64,000 nucleotides of DNA from RGIG5612 sp050944475 (GCA_050944475.1 JBMNRD010000002.1:1-64000), one strand, 5' to 3'. Positions 51,775 to 60,635 are shown, counted from the first letter of the stretch. Numbers and translations are program-made. The notes: a model not told the origin generated them from the sequence alone.

Positions 51775-53340
51775 TTAAAATTGATTGTAAATAAAATTGG
51801 AAGCGTCATAACCGATTCCGTAGCTTCCCATAAGTATTACAACGAGGAACAGGGCTATGATGATTGCATATCTGAAAGGACGGGCAAGGCGGGAAAGTTT
51901 TCCCCGGACGCTGCCCTTAATTTGCATTAAGCTGACGGCAATCATCAGAATAACGCCGCAAGCAAGGATAACATAATCGGCGATATCAAGTCCGAGCTTC
52001 ATAAGTGTTCCGTCCCGGAGAATGTGGAAGTTGAATTTATAAAAGATAGATGCAACCTGCGCAAAATAATCGCCGACATTTCTGAAAAGATCCAGCGCGC
52101 GTATTAAGTTCATCATCAGAAAGGTACGGACAATTTCAAACAGAATATAACCTTTTTTCTCCTTAAGACCGGTTTTTGCATGGAATTTTTCGTACAGGGG
52201 GGTCAGCTCCTCGGACAATATAATAACAAAGCAATTAAGCAGTCCCCAGACAATGAAATTCTGGTTGAAACCGTGCCATATACCGGTCCCGAGCCAGGTA
52301 AGCAGTGAGCCGATGTATATAGGGAGGCGCATTCCCAGTTTCCCGATCCTTTTACGGGCGTTGAGAGAAAGCTTAAGCATCGGCTGAGAAACGGTAATGG
52401 GATAGAATATATAATTCTTCATCCAATCACTTAACGTGATATGCCATCTGCGCCAATATTCCGCAATGTTTTTGGAGAAGAAAGGTCGGATGAAGTTATC
52501 GGGCAAGGTTATACCCAGAGTCTGGGCAATGCCGATTGCAATGTCTATACCGCCGGAAAAGTCTGAGTAAAGCTGCACGGAATAAAAAAGTGTCAGTATG
52601 AAGAAGGCAATGCCGGTATGCTCATCGCTCCTCAGGGCGGAAACGGCAACCATAATCCTGTCTGCAATGACCATTTTCTTGAAAAAGCCCCATAGAATGC
52701 GTTGCAGACCGAAAGAAACCTGCTTGGCATCAAAGTCGTGTTGGGCGAAAAGAGAATCCTTCAGCTGTTCGAATTTGCTGATGGGTCCCTGCACAAGCTG
52801 CGGAAAGAAGGCGGTAAACAGGGCAAGCTTGAACGGATTGGCCAGTGCCTTGACCTGGCCCCTGTAAACGTCGATAACATACCCCATTGATTGAAACATA
52901 TAAAAGGACATGCCCATGGGCAGACCGATTGTAAGGAAAGAGAGTCTGCCGCCTGCCAGCAAATCCTTCAGCGGCGCAACAAGGGCAGCCTTGCAGAAGA
53001 AGAGTATAATGAAATTTGCGGCAATGCATATAATGAACCAGAGCCGGTTTTTAGATTTGATTTTTTTTCTGTATTCTTTTTTTTGCTCCCTTGAAAGCTC
53101 TTCCTTATGCAGGGCAAGGTAGTCTGTCTGCCGGATAAGATTTCTGTCAATATATCTTGTCACAAGGTAGGTAGTGATTGTGGTAAATAAAATGAAGACC
53201 AGGTATCGGACTCCCGCGAAAATATAGAACACATAGCTTCCGACCAGCAAAATTACCCATTGCCACTTGCGCGGCAACAGGTAATAAAGGGCAATCAGTA
53301 TTCCTAAAAACAGTAAAAAATTAACGGATACAAACTGCAT
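51775..53340 (-). CDS. MBOAT-family acyltransferase, DltB-like
   Basis: The 521-residue membrane protein has more than ten hydrophobic segments. The MBOAT motifs are AEYWRRWHITLSDWMKNYIFYP near residue 290 and the conserved His in GTGIWHGFNQNF near residue 345. Such proteins move an acyl group from a carrier protein across the membrane, as DltB does for D-alanine or AlgI for acetate. Between it and the carrier gene are only 5 bases. It could equally be an O-acetylation-type MBOAT, but the ligase and carrier next to it favour a Dlt-type mechanism. Confidence 0.9.
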   Translation of the reverse strand: MQFVSVNFLLFLGILIALYYLLPRKWQWVILLVGSYVFYIFAGVRYLVFILFTTITTYLVTRYIDRNLIRQTDYLALHKEELSREQKKEYRKKIKSKNRLWFIICIAANFIILFFCKAALVAPLKDLLAGGRLSFLTIGLPMGMSFYMFQSMGYVIDVYRGQVKALANPFKLALFTAFFPQLVQGPISKFEQLKDSLFAQHDFDAKQVSFGLQRILWGFFKKMVIADRIMVAVSALRSDEHTGIAFFILTLFYSVQLYSDFSGGIDIAIGIAQTLGITLPDNFIRPFFSKNIAEYWRRWHITLSDWMKNYIFYPITVSQPMLKLSLNARKRIGKLGMRLPIYIGSLLTWLGTGIWHGFNQNFIVWGLLNCFVIILSEELTPLYEKFHAKTGLKEKKGYILFEIVRTFLMMNLIRALDLFRNVGDYFAQVASIFYKFNFHILRDGTLMKLGLDIADYVILACGVILMIAVSLMQIKGSVRGKLSRLARPFRYAIIIALFLVVILMGSYGIGYDASNFIYNQF

Positions 53341-53345
53341 GGGGT

Positions 53346-53573
53346 TTATTCATCCATCAAACGCTCAATAAGATTCCAAATTGAAACCGCCGAGTTAAAG
53401 TTTTCAGGTATCAATTCCTGAGCGGGAATTGATACATCATATTCGGCGTTAACTTCGGCAACAATTGTCACAACATCAAATGAATCAAGGATTTTATCAT
53501 CAATGAGGGCATCCTCGGTCTCAAAGTCGACTTCGGGATGAAGTCCTCGCAAAATATCTATTAAAGCTTCCAT
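53346..53573 (-). CDS. Acyl/aminoacyl carrier protein, DltC-like
   Basis: The 75-residue acidic protein has the phosphopantetheine site LDSFD with Ser31, matching stand-alone DltC-like carriers rather than fatty acid ACP, which reads DSLD. It lies between the ligase and the MBOAT gene, so it should carry the activated group from one to the other. GGGGAGA precedes the start on the minus strand. Confidence 0.88.
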   Translation of the reverse strand: MEALIDILRGLHPEVDFETEDALIDDKILDSFDVVTIVAEVNAEYDVSIPAQELIPENFNSAVSIWNLIERLMDE

Positions 53574-53590
53574 AAATCTCCCCTCGGATA

Positions 53591-55093
53591 TTATTTATTT
53601 TCATACATTTCCTTGAGCAAAACACGGTTTATCTTACTGCTCGGTGTAAGCGGCAATGCGTCAAGTTTTTTAATATAATTGGGAACCATGTATCTTGGCA
53701 GTTTGTCCTTGATGCATTTTACCATATCTTTCTCGGAAATGCTTCCTGCGTAATAAAGTATTATTTTTTTATTGACATCATCAAACAGGGCACAGGCCCT
53801 TTCAACCTCATGAATCGCATGTACAACCGCCTCAATCTCACCCAGCTCAATTCTGTGTCCCATGTGCTTAATCTGGAAGTCTTTTCTGGACATAAAAACA
53901 AGGTTGCCGTCTTCATCATAACGTCCTATATCGCCTGTGCGATAAATCAGTTCAGGATAGGCATTATTCAGCGGATTTTGAACAAATGCGGCTGCGGTCC
54001 TTTCCGGATCACCGTAGTAGCCATGTGCAAGGCAGGCGCCTCGAACGCAAATTTCTCCCTCATTTGTAGGCAGATTGTCATCGTCCAACAGAAAAATATC
54101 GGTGTTGTTAAGCGGCTTTCCGATCGGAATGACCTCGTCAAGATTGTAATTGCGCTCTACGTCAAAATAACAGCACACGCCGGTAATCTCCGTCGGTCCG
54201 TAAAGATTGACAAACCTTGCGCCGGGCAGGGCAGAGCGCCATGTATTAAGGTGCTTGATCGGCAGCACCTCCCCCACAAAGGTTACTGTGTGGACATATT
54301 GGGGCACGACGGTTTCGAATGTATCGAAAGTAGCAACAATACTCAGCGCAGAGACAACCCAGCAAATTGTATTTATCTTGTGTTCGTTTAAGTATTCTAT
54401 CAGCTTAACGGGGAACATGAACAGTGATTTGGGCACCATGAAAGTGGTGGCACCGTGCTTTATTGTCTGGTACAGCTCTTTCATGCTGGCGTCAAAGTAC
54501 AGCGGAGCCTGATTTGCAAAAACGGTGTCCTCGCTGAAACCAAGGACATCCGACAAGCTTTCGATGTAATCAATCAGCGAACGATGGCTGGCAACAACCC
54601 CCTTGGGCACCCCGGTTGAGCCGGAGGTGTAGATGATGTAAACAGGATCGGTATCTATATGCTTTTCCCTGACGCGTCCGATTACCTCCATGTCCGCAGG
54701 GCAGAGGACAATCTCATCGAATGAGAGCAGTTCACCGTCGAAGTCAAACTCCATAGCAAGAGTCTTTGTTTTATCATCACAAATAACGGCCCTGGGATTG
54801 AGAGATTTGAAAATCAGCTGTATACGATGGGACGGCATTTCGTCATCAATGGGAACATATGAATTGCCGCCGTAGACTGCCCCGAAGAAGGCGGCAATGT
54901 TATCAGGTCCTTTTTCCATGAAAACGACAACCGGCTCCTTATAGATGCCATGGTTGTAAAGATAGGTGCCTACACGCATAGCCTTATCCTGCAGCATGGA
55001 AAAGGTCAGTGAATTGTTATCGTCTGAAAAGGAAACCTTATCTGGGAGGTGCCCGGTTGTGGTTTCCAGATATTCAAGCACGTTTTTCAGCAT
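53591..55093 (-). CDS. Stand-alone adenylating ligase, DltA-like
   Basis: The 500-residue ANL enzyme activates a carboxylic or amino acid as adenylate and loads the carrier protein. Core motifs are YIIYTSGSTGVPKG (residues about 152-165), NLYGPTEIT near 294, YRTGD near 385, GHRIELGEIE near 412, and the C-terminal catalytic Lys in SSKINR. Asp201 in YFDAS fits binding of an amino group. The DltA block FCGEVLP reads FVGEVLP here (Val273), which suggests a different substrate from D-alanine. It is the first gene of the operon and has its own promoter. Confidence 0.87.
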   Translation of the reverse strand: MLKNVLEYLETTTGHLPDKVSFSDDNNSLTFSMLQDKAMRVGTYLYNHGIYKEPVVVFMEKGPDNIAAFFGAVYGGNSYVPIDDEMPSHRIQLIFKSLNPRAVICDDKTKTLAMEFDFDGELLSFDEIVLCPADMEVIGRVREKHIDTDPVYIIYTSGSTGVPKGVVASHRSLIDYIESLSDVLGFSEDTVFANQAPLYFDASMKELYQTIKHGATTFMVPKSLFMFPVKLIEYLNEHKINTICWVVSALSIVATFDTFETVVPQYVHTVTFVGEVLPIKHLNTWRSALPGARFVNLYGPTEITGVCCYFDVERNYNLDEVIPIGKPLNNTDIFLLDDDNLPTNEGEICVRGACLAHGYYGDPERTAAAFVQNPLNNAYPELIYRTGDIGRYDEDGNLVFMSRKDFQIKHMGHRIELGEIEAVVHAIHEVERACALFDDVNKKIILYYAGSISEKDMVKCIKDKLPRYMVPNYIKKLDALPLTPSSKINRVLLKEMYENK

Positions 55094-55133
55094 TATATAT
55101 CCTCACTTTGTCCGTAATAATACACAATTATTT

Positions 55134-55162
55134 ATATTACTATTTGTGTGTAAAGGTGTCAA
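55134..55162 (-). promoter_or_regulatory. Promoter of the dlt-like operon
   Basis: On the minus strand a perfect TTGACA (55162-55157) and TAATAT (55139-55134) are 17 bases apart, giving a leader of about 35 bases with GAGGA before the ATG. Confidence 0.8.
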
Positions 55163-55175
55163 ACATGACATTGGT

Positions 55176-56087
55176 TTACCAGGACAGAACCCTTGTATCA
55201 TCATCTTTTTCGAAGGCATTGATAAAAAAATCATATGTCCGTTCATGTCCGATATCATTGTAAATATCGTGGCGTTGTCCATGCAGGAGATACGCATTTA
55301 CGTTTTCATAGTTATAGGCCTCAAAAAGTCCGGCAATCCGGAACAGATGGTTCCTGTTTCCCGCGCAGGGGTCCTTACTTCCGGCAATAATATAAATGGG
55401 CAGATTGGGATTTTTCTGAATCCAGCTACCGATTTTATAAGCGTTGTCCATAACGTCATAATATGTCCTGAAGCCGTTAAGGGTATAAATATATCCGCAT
55501 GCGGAATCCCTTTCGTAGCGCTCGCAGACATCCGGATCTGATGAAAGCCAGGCCGTGGGAGAGTTATCTCCGGAAAAACCTCTTTTAAAGCACCTGTAGA
55601 TAGAGTTATATGTTGACTTTGATCGGTGATACTCACCATACAGTGCTATTTTTATGTTGCATATCGTCCGTGAAATTTCGGTATTTTTTTCTGAGGGCAT
55701 TCCGCTCAGGAAAAGCCCGTCAAGAAAATAATCATATTTTTTTATATAAGCTGTGCAAATCAGGGCACCCATGCCGTGACCGATGAGGTAGTATGGCACC
55801 CCGGGACACGTTTCGCATATATATCTTGTCATTTCATGGACATCGCTGACAAAGGATGCGGCGCCGTTATCACCGAAATATCCCAGCTCGGCCTCGCGTC
55901 TGACATTGGTACCGTGTCCACGCAAATCGCCGATTATTACAGCATAACCGTTCAGCCTGAGAAATTCGGCAAAGTCCCTGTAGCGTCCCTTATGTTCCGC
56001 CATACCGTGGACAATCTGCACGGTACCGATAGCCGGCTGGAATTTAGGCGGAAGGTATACGGTTGCAAATGGTGGAATGCTTCGCAT
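55176..56087 (-). CDS. Alpha/beta-hydrolase-fold protein lacking the nucleophile serine
   Basis: The 303-residue protein resembles monoacylglycerol-lipase-like hydrolases: the oxyanion region QIVHGMAEHKGRY near residue 24, a cap region, an acidic residue in IAGSKDPCAG and a His in HGQRHDIYND. The nucleophile elbow, normally GHSMG, reads GHGMG with Gly105 (codon GGC at 55775-55773, one base from AGC Ser). As read, it should have little or no hydrolase activity. It follows the PHP gene by 10 bases in the ABC-F operon. Confidence 0.85.
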   Translation of the reverse strand: MRSIPPFATVYLPPKFQPAIGTVQIVHGMAEHKGRYRDFAEFLRLNGYAVIIGDLRGHGTNVRREAELGYFGDNGAASFVSDVHEMTRYICETCPGVPYYLIGHGMGALICTAYIKKYDYFLDGLFLSGMPSEKNTEISRTICNIKIALYGEYHRSKSTYNSIYRCFKRGFSGDNSPTAWLSSDPDVCERYERDSACGYIYTLNGFRTYYDVMDNAYKIGSWIQKNPNLPIYIIAGSKDPCAGNRNHLFRIAGLFEAYNYENVNAYLLHGQRHDIYNDIGHERTYDFFINAFEKDDDTRVLSW

Positions 56088-56097
56088 ATTAACTCCG

Positions 56098-56937
56098 TTA
56101 AATGTTTATTCCTATATTTTTCAGCAACGAAGCAGGAATCATCAGATTCCCCCTGCCTGTCCCAAGACTTATATCAGGCTTGAATATACCATGATAGTCA
56201 GAGCCTCCGGTAATAAGCATTCCTGCACGCTTGGCCAATTCCCGGAACATTATGTCATCTTCGGGACTGTTATCTGAATGTATGGCCTCAACACATTGTA
56301 TGCCCATTTTTTTTGCCTCAAGGAAAAGCTCGAGGTACTCATCCTCCGTCATCTTGTACTGGACGGGATGAGCAATGGAGCAGACACCCTTTGCGCCGAG
56401 AATCAGTGCGCACGCAGTTTCAAGCGGAAGCTTGTATTTCGGAACATAGCAGCAGCTTTTATTACCGATATATTTATCAAAGGCTTCCATTTTATCTTTG
56501 ACATAGCCGTTATCAAGCAGATACTGAGCTATATTGGACCTTGTAATCACGCGGCTACCCAGATTGCGGTAAAGGGCGTCAAGAGAAATATCAACCCCGT
56601 GTTCATTAAGTAATTGACACATTTTTTCATTCCGGTCGTGACGTATTTTTGCGGTTTCCGTCAAGGCGGATACAAGGGTATAATCGGTATAATCAATATT
56701 CAGCCCGAGAAGGTGAATGTTTCTACCATTGAAAACAGTTGTGATTTCCACACCCGGTATGACCATAATAGGATAACCCCTTGCAGCCTTAATTGCAGGG
56801 TATACACCGTCAACCGAATCATGGTCTGTTATGGCAATGGCGGACAATCCTATCTCAAGTGCCTCAAAAACTATCTCCTCGGGGGCGCAGCTGCCGTCGG
56901 AAGCATTTGTATGAATATGAAGATCAATAAAACTCAT
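56098..56937 (-). CDS. PHP domain phosphoesterase
   Basis: The 279-residue protein has the PHP metal motifs DLHIHTNASDG (residues 5-15), ITDHDSVDG (near 36), the glutamate in PGVEI and later His residues in SIAHP and GGSDYHG. The group includes RNase AM / 3',5'-nucleoside bisphosphate phosphatase-like enzymes, the most likely role. The start codon overlaps the stop of the ABC-F gene by one base. Confidence 0.9.
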   Translation of the reverse strand: MSFIDLHIHTNASDGSCAPEEIVFEALEIGLSAIAITDHDSVDGVYPAIKAARGYPIMVIPGVEITTVFNGRNIHLLGLNIDYTDYTLVSALTETAKIRHDRNEKMCQLLNEHGVDISLDALYRNLGSRVITRSNIAQYLLDNGYVKDKMEAFDKYIGNKSCCYVPKYKLPLETACALILGAKGVCSIAHPVQYKMTEDEYLELFLEAKKMGIQCVEAIHSDNSPEDDIMFRELAKRAGMLITGGSDYHGIFKPDISLGTGRGNLMIPASLLKNIGINI

Positions 56938-58586
56938 TATTCCTCCTCAGAAATATCCACATCATCAAGTTCGGTCACAGTGTATACGGTACGCTTCCTT
57001 GCGGCAATATCGGCGGCAAGGTACTCGTCATAGGTTGTAATCTTATCAATCAATTGTCCATCCACGATTTCCATGATGCGGTTGGCTGTTGTCTGCACAA
57101 GCTGGTGGTCCTGACATGAGAACAAGATGACGCCGGAAAATTTTATAAGCCCGTTGTTAAGGGCGGTAATGGCCTCCATGTCAAGGTGGTTTGTGGGTTC
57201 GTCCAATATAAGTACATTTGCTCCGGAAATCATCATTTTGGAAAGCATACATCGGACCTTTTCTCCGCCTGAGAGAACCCGGAGCCTTTTCACACCGTCC
57301 TCACCGGAAAAAAGCATTCGTCCGAGGAATCCCCTTACGTAGGTGGCGTCCTTAATTTCTGAATAGCCGGTCAGCCATTCGGCAATGGACAGGTCTGAAT
57401 CGAATTCCTGAGTATAATCCCTGGGAAAATATGCTCTGCTTGTGGTGACACCCCATTTATACATGCCGCCGTCAGGTTCCATTTCATCCATGAGAATCTT
57501 GAAAAGGGTAGTTTTAGCAAACTCATTTCCACCCACAAATGCAACTTTGTCATCGTGTCCGAGTGTAAATGAAATATTGTCAAGAACCTTTACGCCGTCA
57601 ATAGTTTTTGAGAGATTCTCCACCTGCAGGACTTCGTTGCCTATAGAACGGTTGGGTTTGAAGTCGATGAAGGGATATTTTCGGCTCGAGGGCTTAATGT
57701 CATCCAACTCGATTTTTTCGAGTGCCCTCTTGCGGCTGGTTGCCTGCTTGGCCTTGGAGGCATTTGCAGAGAACTTTTGGATAAACTCCTGAAGCTCCTT
57801 GATGCGTTCTTCCTTTTTCTTGTTTGCTTCTTTCATCTGCTTTAAGATAAGTGCGCTTGATTCAACCCAAAAATCATAATTGCCGGCATAGAGTCGGATT
57901 TTTCCGTAGTCGATATCGGCAATTTGTGTGCAGACCTTATTCAGAAAATATCTGTCATGGGAAACCACAATTACAATATTTTCGAAATTAATAAGGAATT
58001 CCTCAAGCCAGCTGATGGCGTCAAGATCCAAGTGGTTGGTAGGCTCGTCAAGGAGCAGGATATCCGGATTGCCAAAGAGTGCCCTTGCAAGAAGCACCTT
58101 GACTTTAAGGGGTCCGGGCAGCTCGCTCTTAAGGCTGTGATGAAATTCGGGGTCAACCCCGAGGCCGTTAAGCAAGGTTGCGGCATCACTGTCGGCCTCC
58201 CAGCCGTTCATTTCAGCGAACTCCGTCTCAAGTTCGCTGGCCTTGATTCCGTCTTCTTCGGTGAAGTCCTCTTTGGAATAGAGATTCTCCTTTTCCTTCA
58301 TAATTTCGTAAAGACGGCTGTTGCCCTGAATGACCGTGTCAAGCACGATCTGATTGTCGTATTTGAAATGGTCCTGCTCAAGGAAGGAAATACGCTGATT
58401 CTTTGTTGTGGCTATGTCACCTTTTGTCGGCTCAAGCTGACCGTCAAGTATGCGAAGGAAGGTGGACTTTCCGGAACCGTTTGCGCCGATCAGACCATAG
58501 CAATGCCCTTCGACGAATTTGATATTTACATCCTCAAAAAGGGCCTTTTTACCCACCCGCAATGTTACATTGTTAACACTTATCAT
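56937..58586 (-). CDS. ABC-F family ATPase, YbiT/YkpA-like
   Basis: The 549-residue soluble protein has two ATPase domains and no membrane segments, with a linker of charged helices (about residues 245-305), as in translation-associated ABC-F factors. Domain 1 has Walker A GANGSGKST and LLLDEPTNHLD, but its signature reads ELPGPLKVKV; YbiT-type members are degenerate here. Domain 2 has signature LSGGEKVR, while its P-loop reads GGNEFAKTT, with Ala in place of the usual Gly. It leads a minus-strand operon with its own promoter. Confidence 0.93.
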   Translation of the reverse strand: MISVNNVTLRVGKKALFEDVNIKFVEGHCYGLIGANGSGKSTFLRILDGQLEPTKGDIATTKNQRISFLEQDHFKYDNQIVLDTVIQGNSRLYEIMKEKENLYSKEDFTEEDGIKASELETEFAEMNGWEADSDAATLLNGLGVDPEFHHSLKSELPGPLKVKVLLARALFGNPDILLLDEPTNHLDLDAISWLEEFLINFENIVIVVSHDRYFLNKVCTQIADIDYGKIRLYAGNYDFWVESSALILKQMKEANKKKEERIKELQEFIQKFSANASKAKQATSRKRALEKIELDDIKPSSRKYPFIDFKPNRSIGNEVLQVENLSKTIDGVKVLDNISFTLGHDDKVAFVGGNEFAKTTLFKILMDEMEPDGGMYKWGVTTSRAYFPRDYTQEFDSDLSIAEWLTGYSEIKDATYVRGFLGRMLFSGEDGVKRLRVLSGGEKVRCMLSKMMISGANVLILDEPTNHLDMEAITALNNGLIKFSGVILFSCQDHQLVQTTANRIMEIVDGQLIDKITTYDEYLAADIAARKRTVYTVTELDDVDISEEE

Positions 58587-58642
58587 TTATACTCATTTCC
58601 TGTTAGTGATTTTTCTAAAAAGGCATATAACCCTAACTAAAT

Positions 58643-58671
58643 ATTTTAGCATTATTCAAACGGTTAGTCAA
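58643..58671 (-). promoter_or_regulatory. Promoter of the ABC-F operon
   Basis: On the minus strand TTGACT (58671-58666) and an extended -10 TGCTAAAAT (ending 58643) are 17 bases apart. The Rex operator lies 18 bases upstream of this -35. Confidence 0.8.
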
Positions 58672-58689
58672 AGCAATCATGCGGAGAGA

Positions 58690-58707
58690 TTGTTAAATTT
58701 TATACAA
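58690..58707 (+). promoter_or_regulatory. Candidate Rex operator
   Basis: The 18-bp inverted repeat TTGTTAAATTTTATACAA fits the Rex consensus TTGTTAA-N4-TTAACAA with two mismatches in the right half. It lies 6 bases before the rex -35 and between the two divergent promoters, which suggests autoregulation of rex by NADH/NAD ratio. Confidence 0.7.
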
Positions 58708-58713
58708 TTTTTA

Positions 58714-58742
58714 TTGACTGAATGTATATTTTTTTTTATAAT
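58714..58742 (+). promoter_or_regulatory. Promoter of rex
   Basis: TTGACT (58714-58719) and TATAAT (58737-58742) are 17 bases apart. The predicted start is about 58749, three bases before the ATG, so the mRNA may be leaderless. An 11-bp palindrome ATTGTAACAAT (58741-58751) covers this point. Confidence 0.8.
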
Positions 58743-58751
58743 TGTAACAAT

Positions 58752-59393
58752 ATGGAAGAGAACAAGAAAAAGAACATATCCAAAGCTGTCATTTCAAGGC
58801 TTCCCGGGTACTTGAGGCACCTGAGGGAGCTGATTGATATGGAAAAGGAAAGGGTTTCATCGGAAGAGCTCAGCCGCCTGATGAAGATTACCGCATCTCA
58901 GGTCAGGCAGGATCTTAACCATTTCGGCGGTTTCGGGCAACAGGGGTACGGTTATAATGTCAAGAGGCTTTATAAAGAGATAGGGCGCATATTAGGTGTT
59001 GAAAAGCCCCACAGCCTCATAATAATAGGCTCGGGCAATCTGGGGAGAGCACTGGCGAATTACCGGGGTTTCAAAGACCATGGTTTCAAATTTTGCGGGC
59101 TGTTTGATATTGATGAAAAACTATGCGGAAATAAGATTTCCGGCATCGAAATCATGCCAATGGACCGTCTAAGGGATTTTATCTCCGAAAATGACATCGA
59201 AATAGCTACCATCGTTATTCCCGGGGATGCTGCCAAAGGCGTTGCCCGCCTGGTGTATGACATGGGGATAAAAAACTTATGGAACTTTGCACATACAGAA
59301 CTCGACCTCCCTCCTGATGCCATAGTGAAGAATGTTCATTTGCTTGATTCTCTTCTTGAGCTTTCTTTTGAAATCAGCAGACGGGAAGACTGA
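58752..59393 (+). CDS. rex: Redox-sensing transcriptional repressor Rex
   Basis: The 213-residue repressor senses NADH/NAD and controls fermentation genes. An N-terminal winged helix (residues about 10-75, with ITASQVRQDLNHFGGFGQQGYGY) precedes a Rossmann domain with GSGNLGRALANY near residue 94 and the C-terminal swapped helix. ATG 58752 gives the normal family length; ATG 58722 lies upstream of the -10 box and is unlikely. No ribosome site precedes the start. alr follows after 9 bases. Confidence 0.96.
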   Translation: MEENKKKNISKAVISRLPGYLRHLRELIDMEKERVSSEELSRLMKITASQVRQDLNHFGGFGQQGYGYNVKRLYKEIGRILGVEKPHSLIIIGSGNLGRALANYRGFKDHGFKFCGLFDIDEKLCGNKISGIEIMPMDRLRDFISENDIEIATIVIPGDAAKGVARLVYDMGIKNLWNFAHTELDLPPDAIVKNVHLLDSLLELSFEISRRED

Positions 59394-59402
59394 GATACAA
59401 AC

Positions 59403-60530
59403 ATGGAGAACCGTTTATCTAATTACAGAATCCGTGCGGACATCGACTTGAACGCAATCAGGGAAAACATAGACGCAATAAAGAAAAACCTGCAGCCGCA
59501 GGTTAGGATTTGTGCTGTTATTAAGGCTGACGGCTATGGTCACGGTGCTGTTCCGGTCGCAAACCACATACAGGATATCGTCAGCTTTTTTGCCGTGGCA
59601 ACAATTGAGGAGGCACTTGAGCTGAGTAATGCCGGCATCGATAAGCCGATTCTTATTTTGGGATACGTCTTTCCGTCAGATCTTCACCTGGCCGTTACAA
59701 ATGACATAAGGTTGACCGTTTTTGATTTTAAAACCGCCATGGAAATCAGCGCATTGGCCACAGAGCTGAAGCTTAAATCCGTTGTCCACCTGAAGATTGA
59801 TACCGGCATGGGGAGGATTGGTTTTGCGGCAAATGACGAAAGCATCCGGGTTATCCGTGATATCTCCGGGCTCCCCGGAATTGCCGTTGAAGGGCTTTTT
59901 ACACACTTTTTTTCATCAGACAGCTCCGACCTTGGTGCGGCCGATAGGCAGTTGAAGGACTTTGCCGCTTTTTGTGACAAAGTCAGTTCCGCGGGTATTG
60001 ACATCCCCATAAAACATTGCTCAAACAGCGCCGCCGCAATAGCAATGCCGCAGGCAGATATGGATATGGTTCGTCTCGGGATATCAATTTATGGGCTGTA
60101 TCCTTCCGACGCTGTTACTGCAATAAAGTTGAAACCGGCTCTTTCACTGAAAAGTCACATTATTATGCTAAAAACAATAACAGCGGGGCAGAGCGTGAGT
60201 TATGGCGCCACCTACACCGCGGATAAGGACACGGTCATTGCCACAATCCCCGTAGGCTATGCCGACGGGTACAAAAGAAGCCTTTCAAATAAGGGGTATG
60301 TCCTTGTAAAGGGGCAGAGGGCGCCGATTACCGGGCGCATTTGTATGGACATGTTCATGGTCGACGTCAGCGGCATTGCCGGTCTAAGTACAGGTGATGA
60401 AGTAGTGCTGGTAGGACAAAGCGATGATGAAGAAATCACCATGGAAGAGATTTCGGGACTCGCCGGTTCTTTTAATTATGAGTTTGCATGCAACGTCGGT
60501 AAAAGGGTTCCGCGAGTTTATCACAAATAA
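59403..60530 (+). CDS. alr: Alanine racemase
   Basis: The 375-residue PLP enzyme makes D-alanine for peptidoglycan. The PLP lysine is in AVIKADGYGHGA (Lys39) and the second catalytic Tyr is in SYGATYTADKD near residue 265; IPVGYADGYKR follows. The ribosome site is weak. D-alanine from this enzyme would be the substrate of a classical Dlt system, but the ligase upstream on the minus strand may use something else. Confidence 0.96.
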   Translation: MENRLSNYRIRADIDLNAIRENIDAIKKNLQPQVRICAVIKADGYGHGAVPVANHIQDIVSFFAVATIEEALELSNAGIDKPILILGYVFPSDLHLAVTNDIRLTVFDFKTAMEISALATELKLKSVVHLKIDTGMGRIGFAANDESIRVIRDISGLPGIAVEGLFTHFFSSDSSDLGAADRQLKDFAAFCDKVSSAGIDIPIKHCSNSAAAIAMPQADMDMVRLGISIYGLYPSDAVTAIKLKPALSLKSHIIMLKTITAGQSVSYGATYTADKDTVIATIPVGYADGYKRSLSNKGYVLVKGQRAPITGRICMDMFMVDVSGIAGLSTGDEVVLVGQSDDEEITMEEISGLAGSFNYEFACNVGKRVPRVYHK

Positions 60531-60577
60531 GACTGTTAAAATCGCTCACATTTATGCCCTTATTGATAAAAGAATAA

Positions 60578-60583
60578 TATAAT
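60578..60583 (+). promoter_or_regulatory. Candidate -10 before the CorC-like gene
   Basis: TATAAT lies 53 bases before the start. The region 17 bases upstream (TGCCCT) is not a good -35. Confidence 0.35.
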
Positions 60584-60635
60584 GTTAGAATTAACAGAAA
60601 ATAAATAAACAAAAAGTAAATTCAGGGAGATTTTT

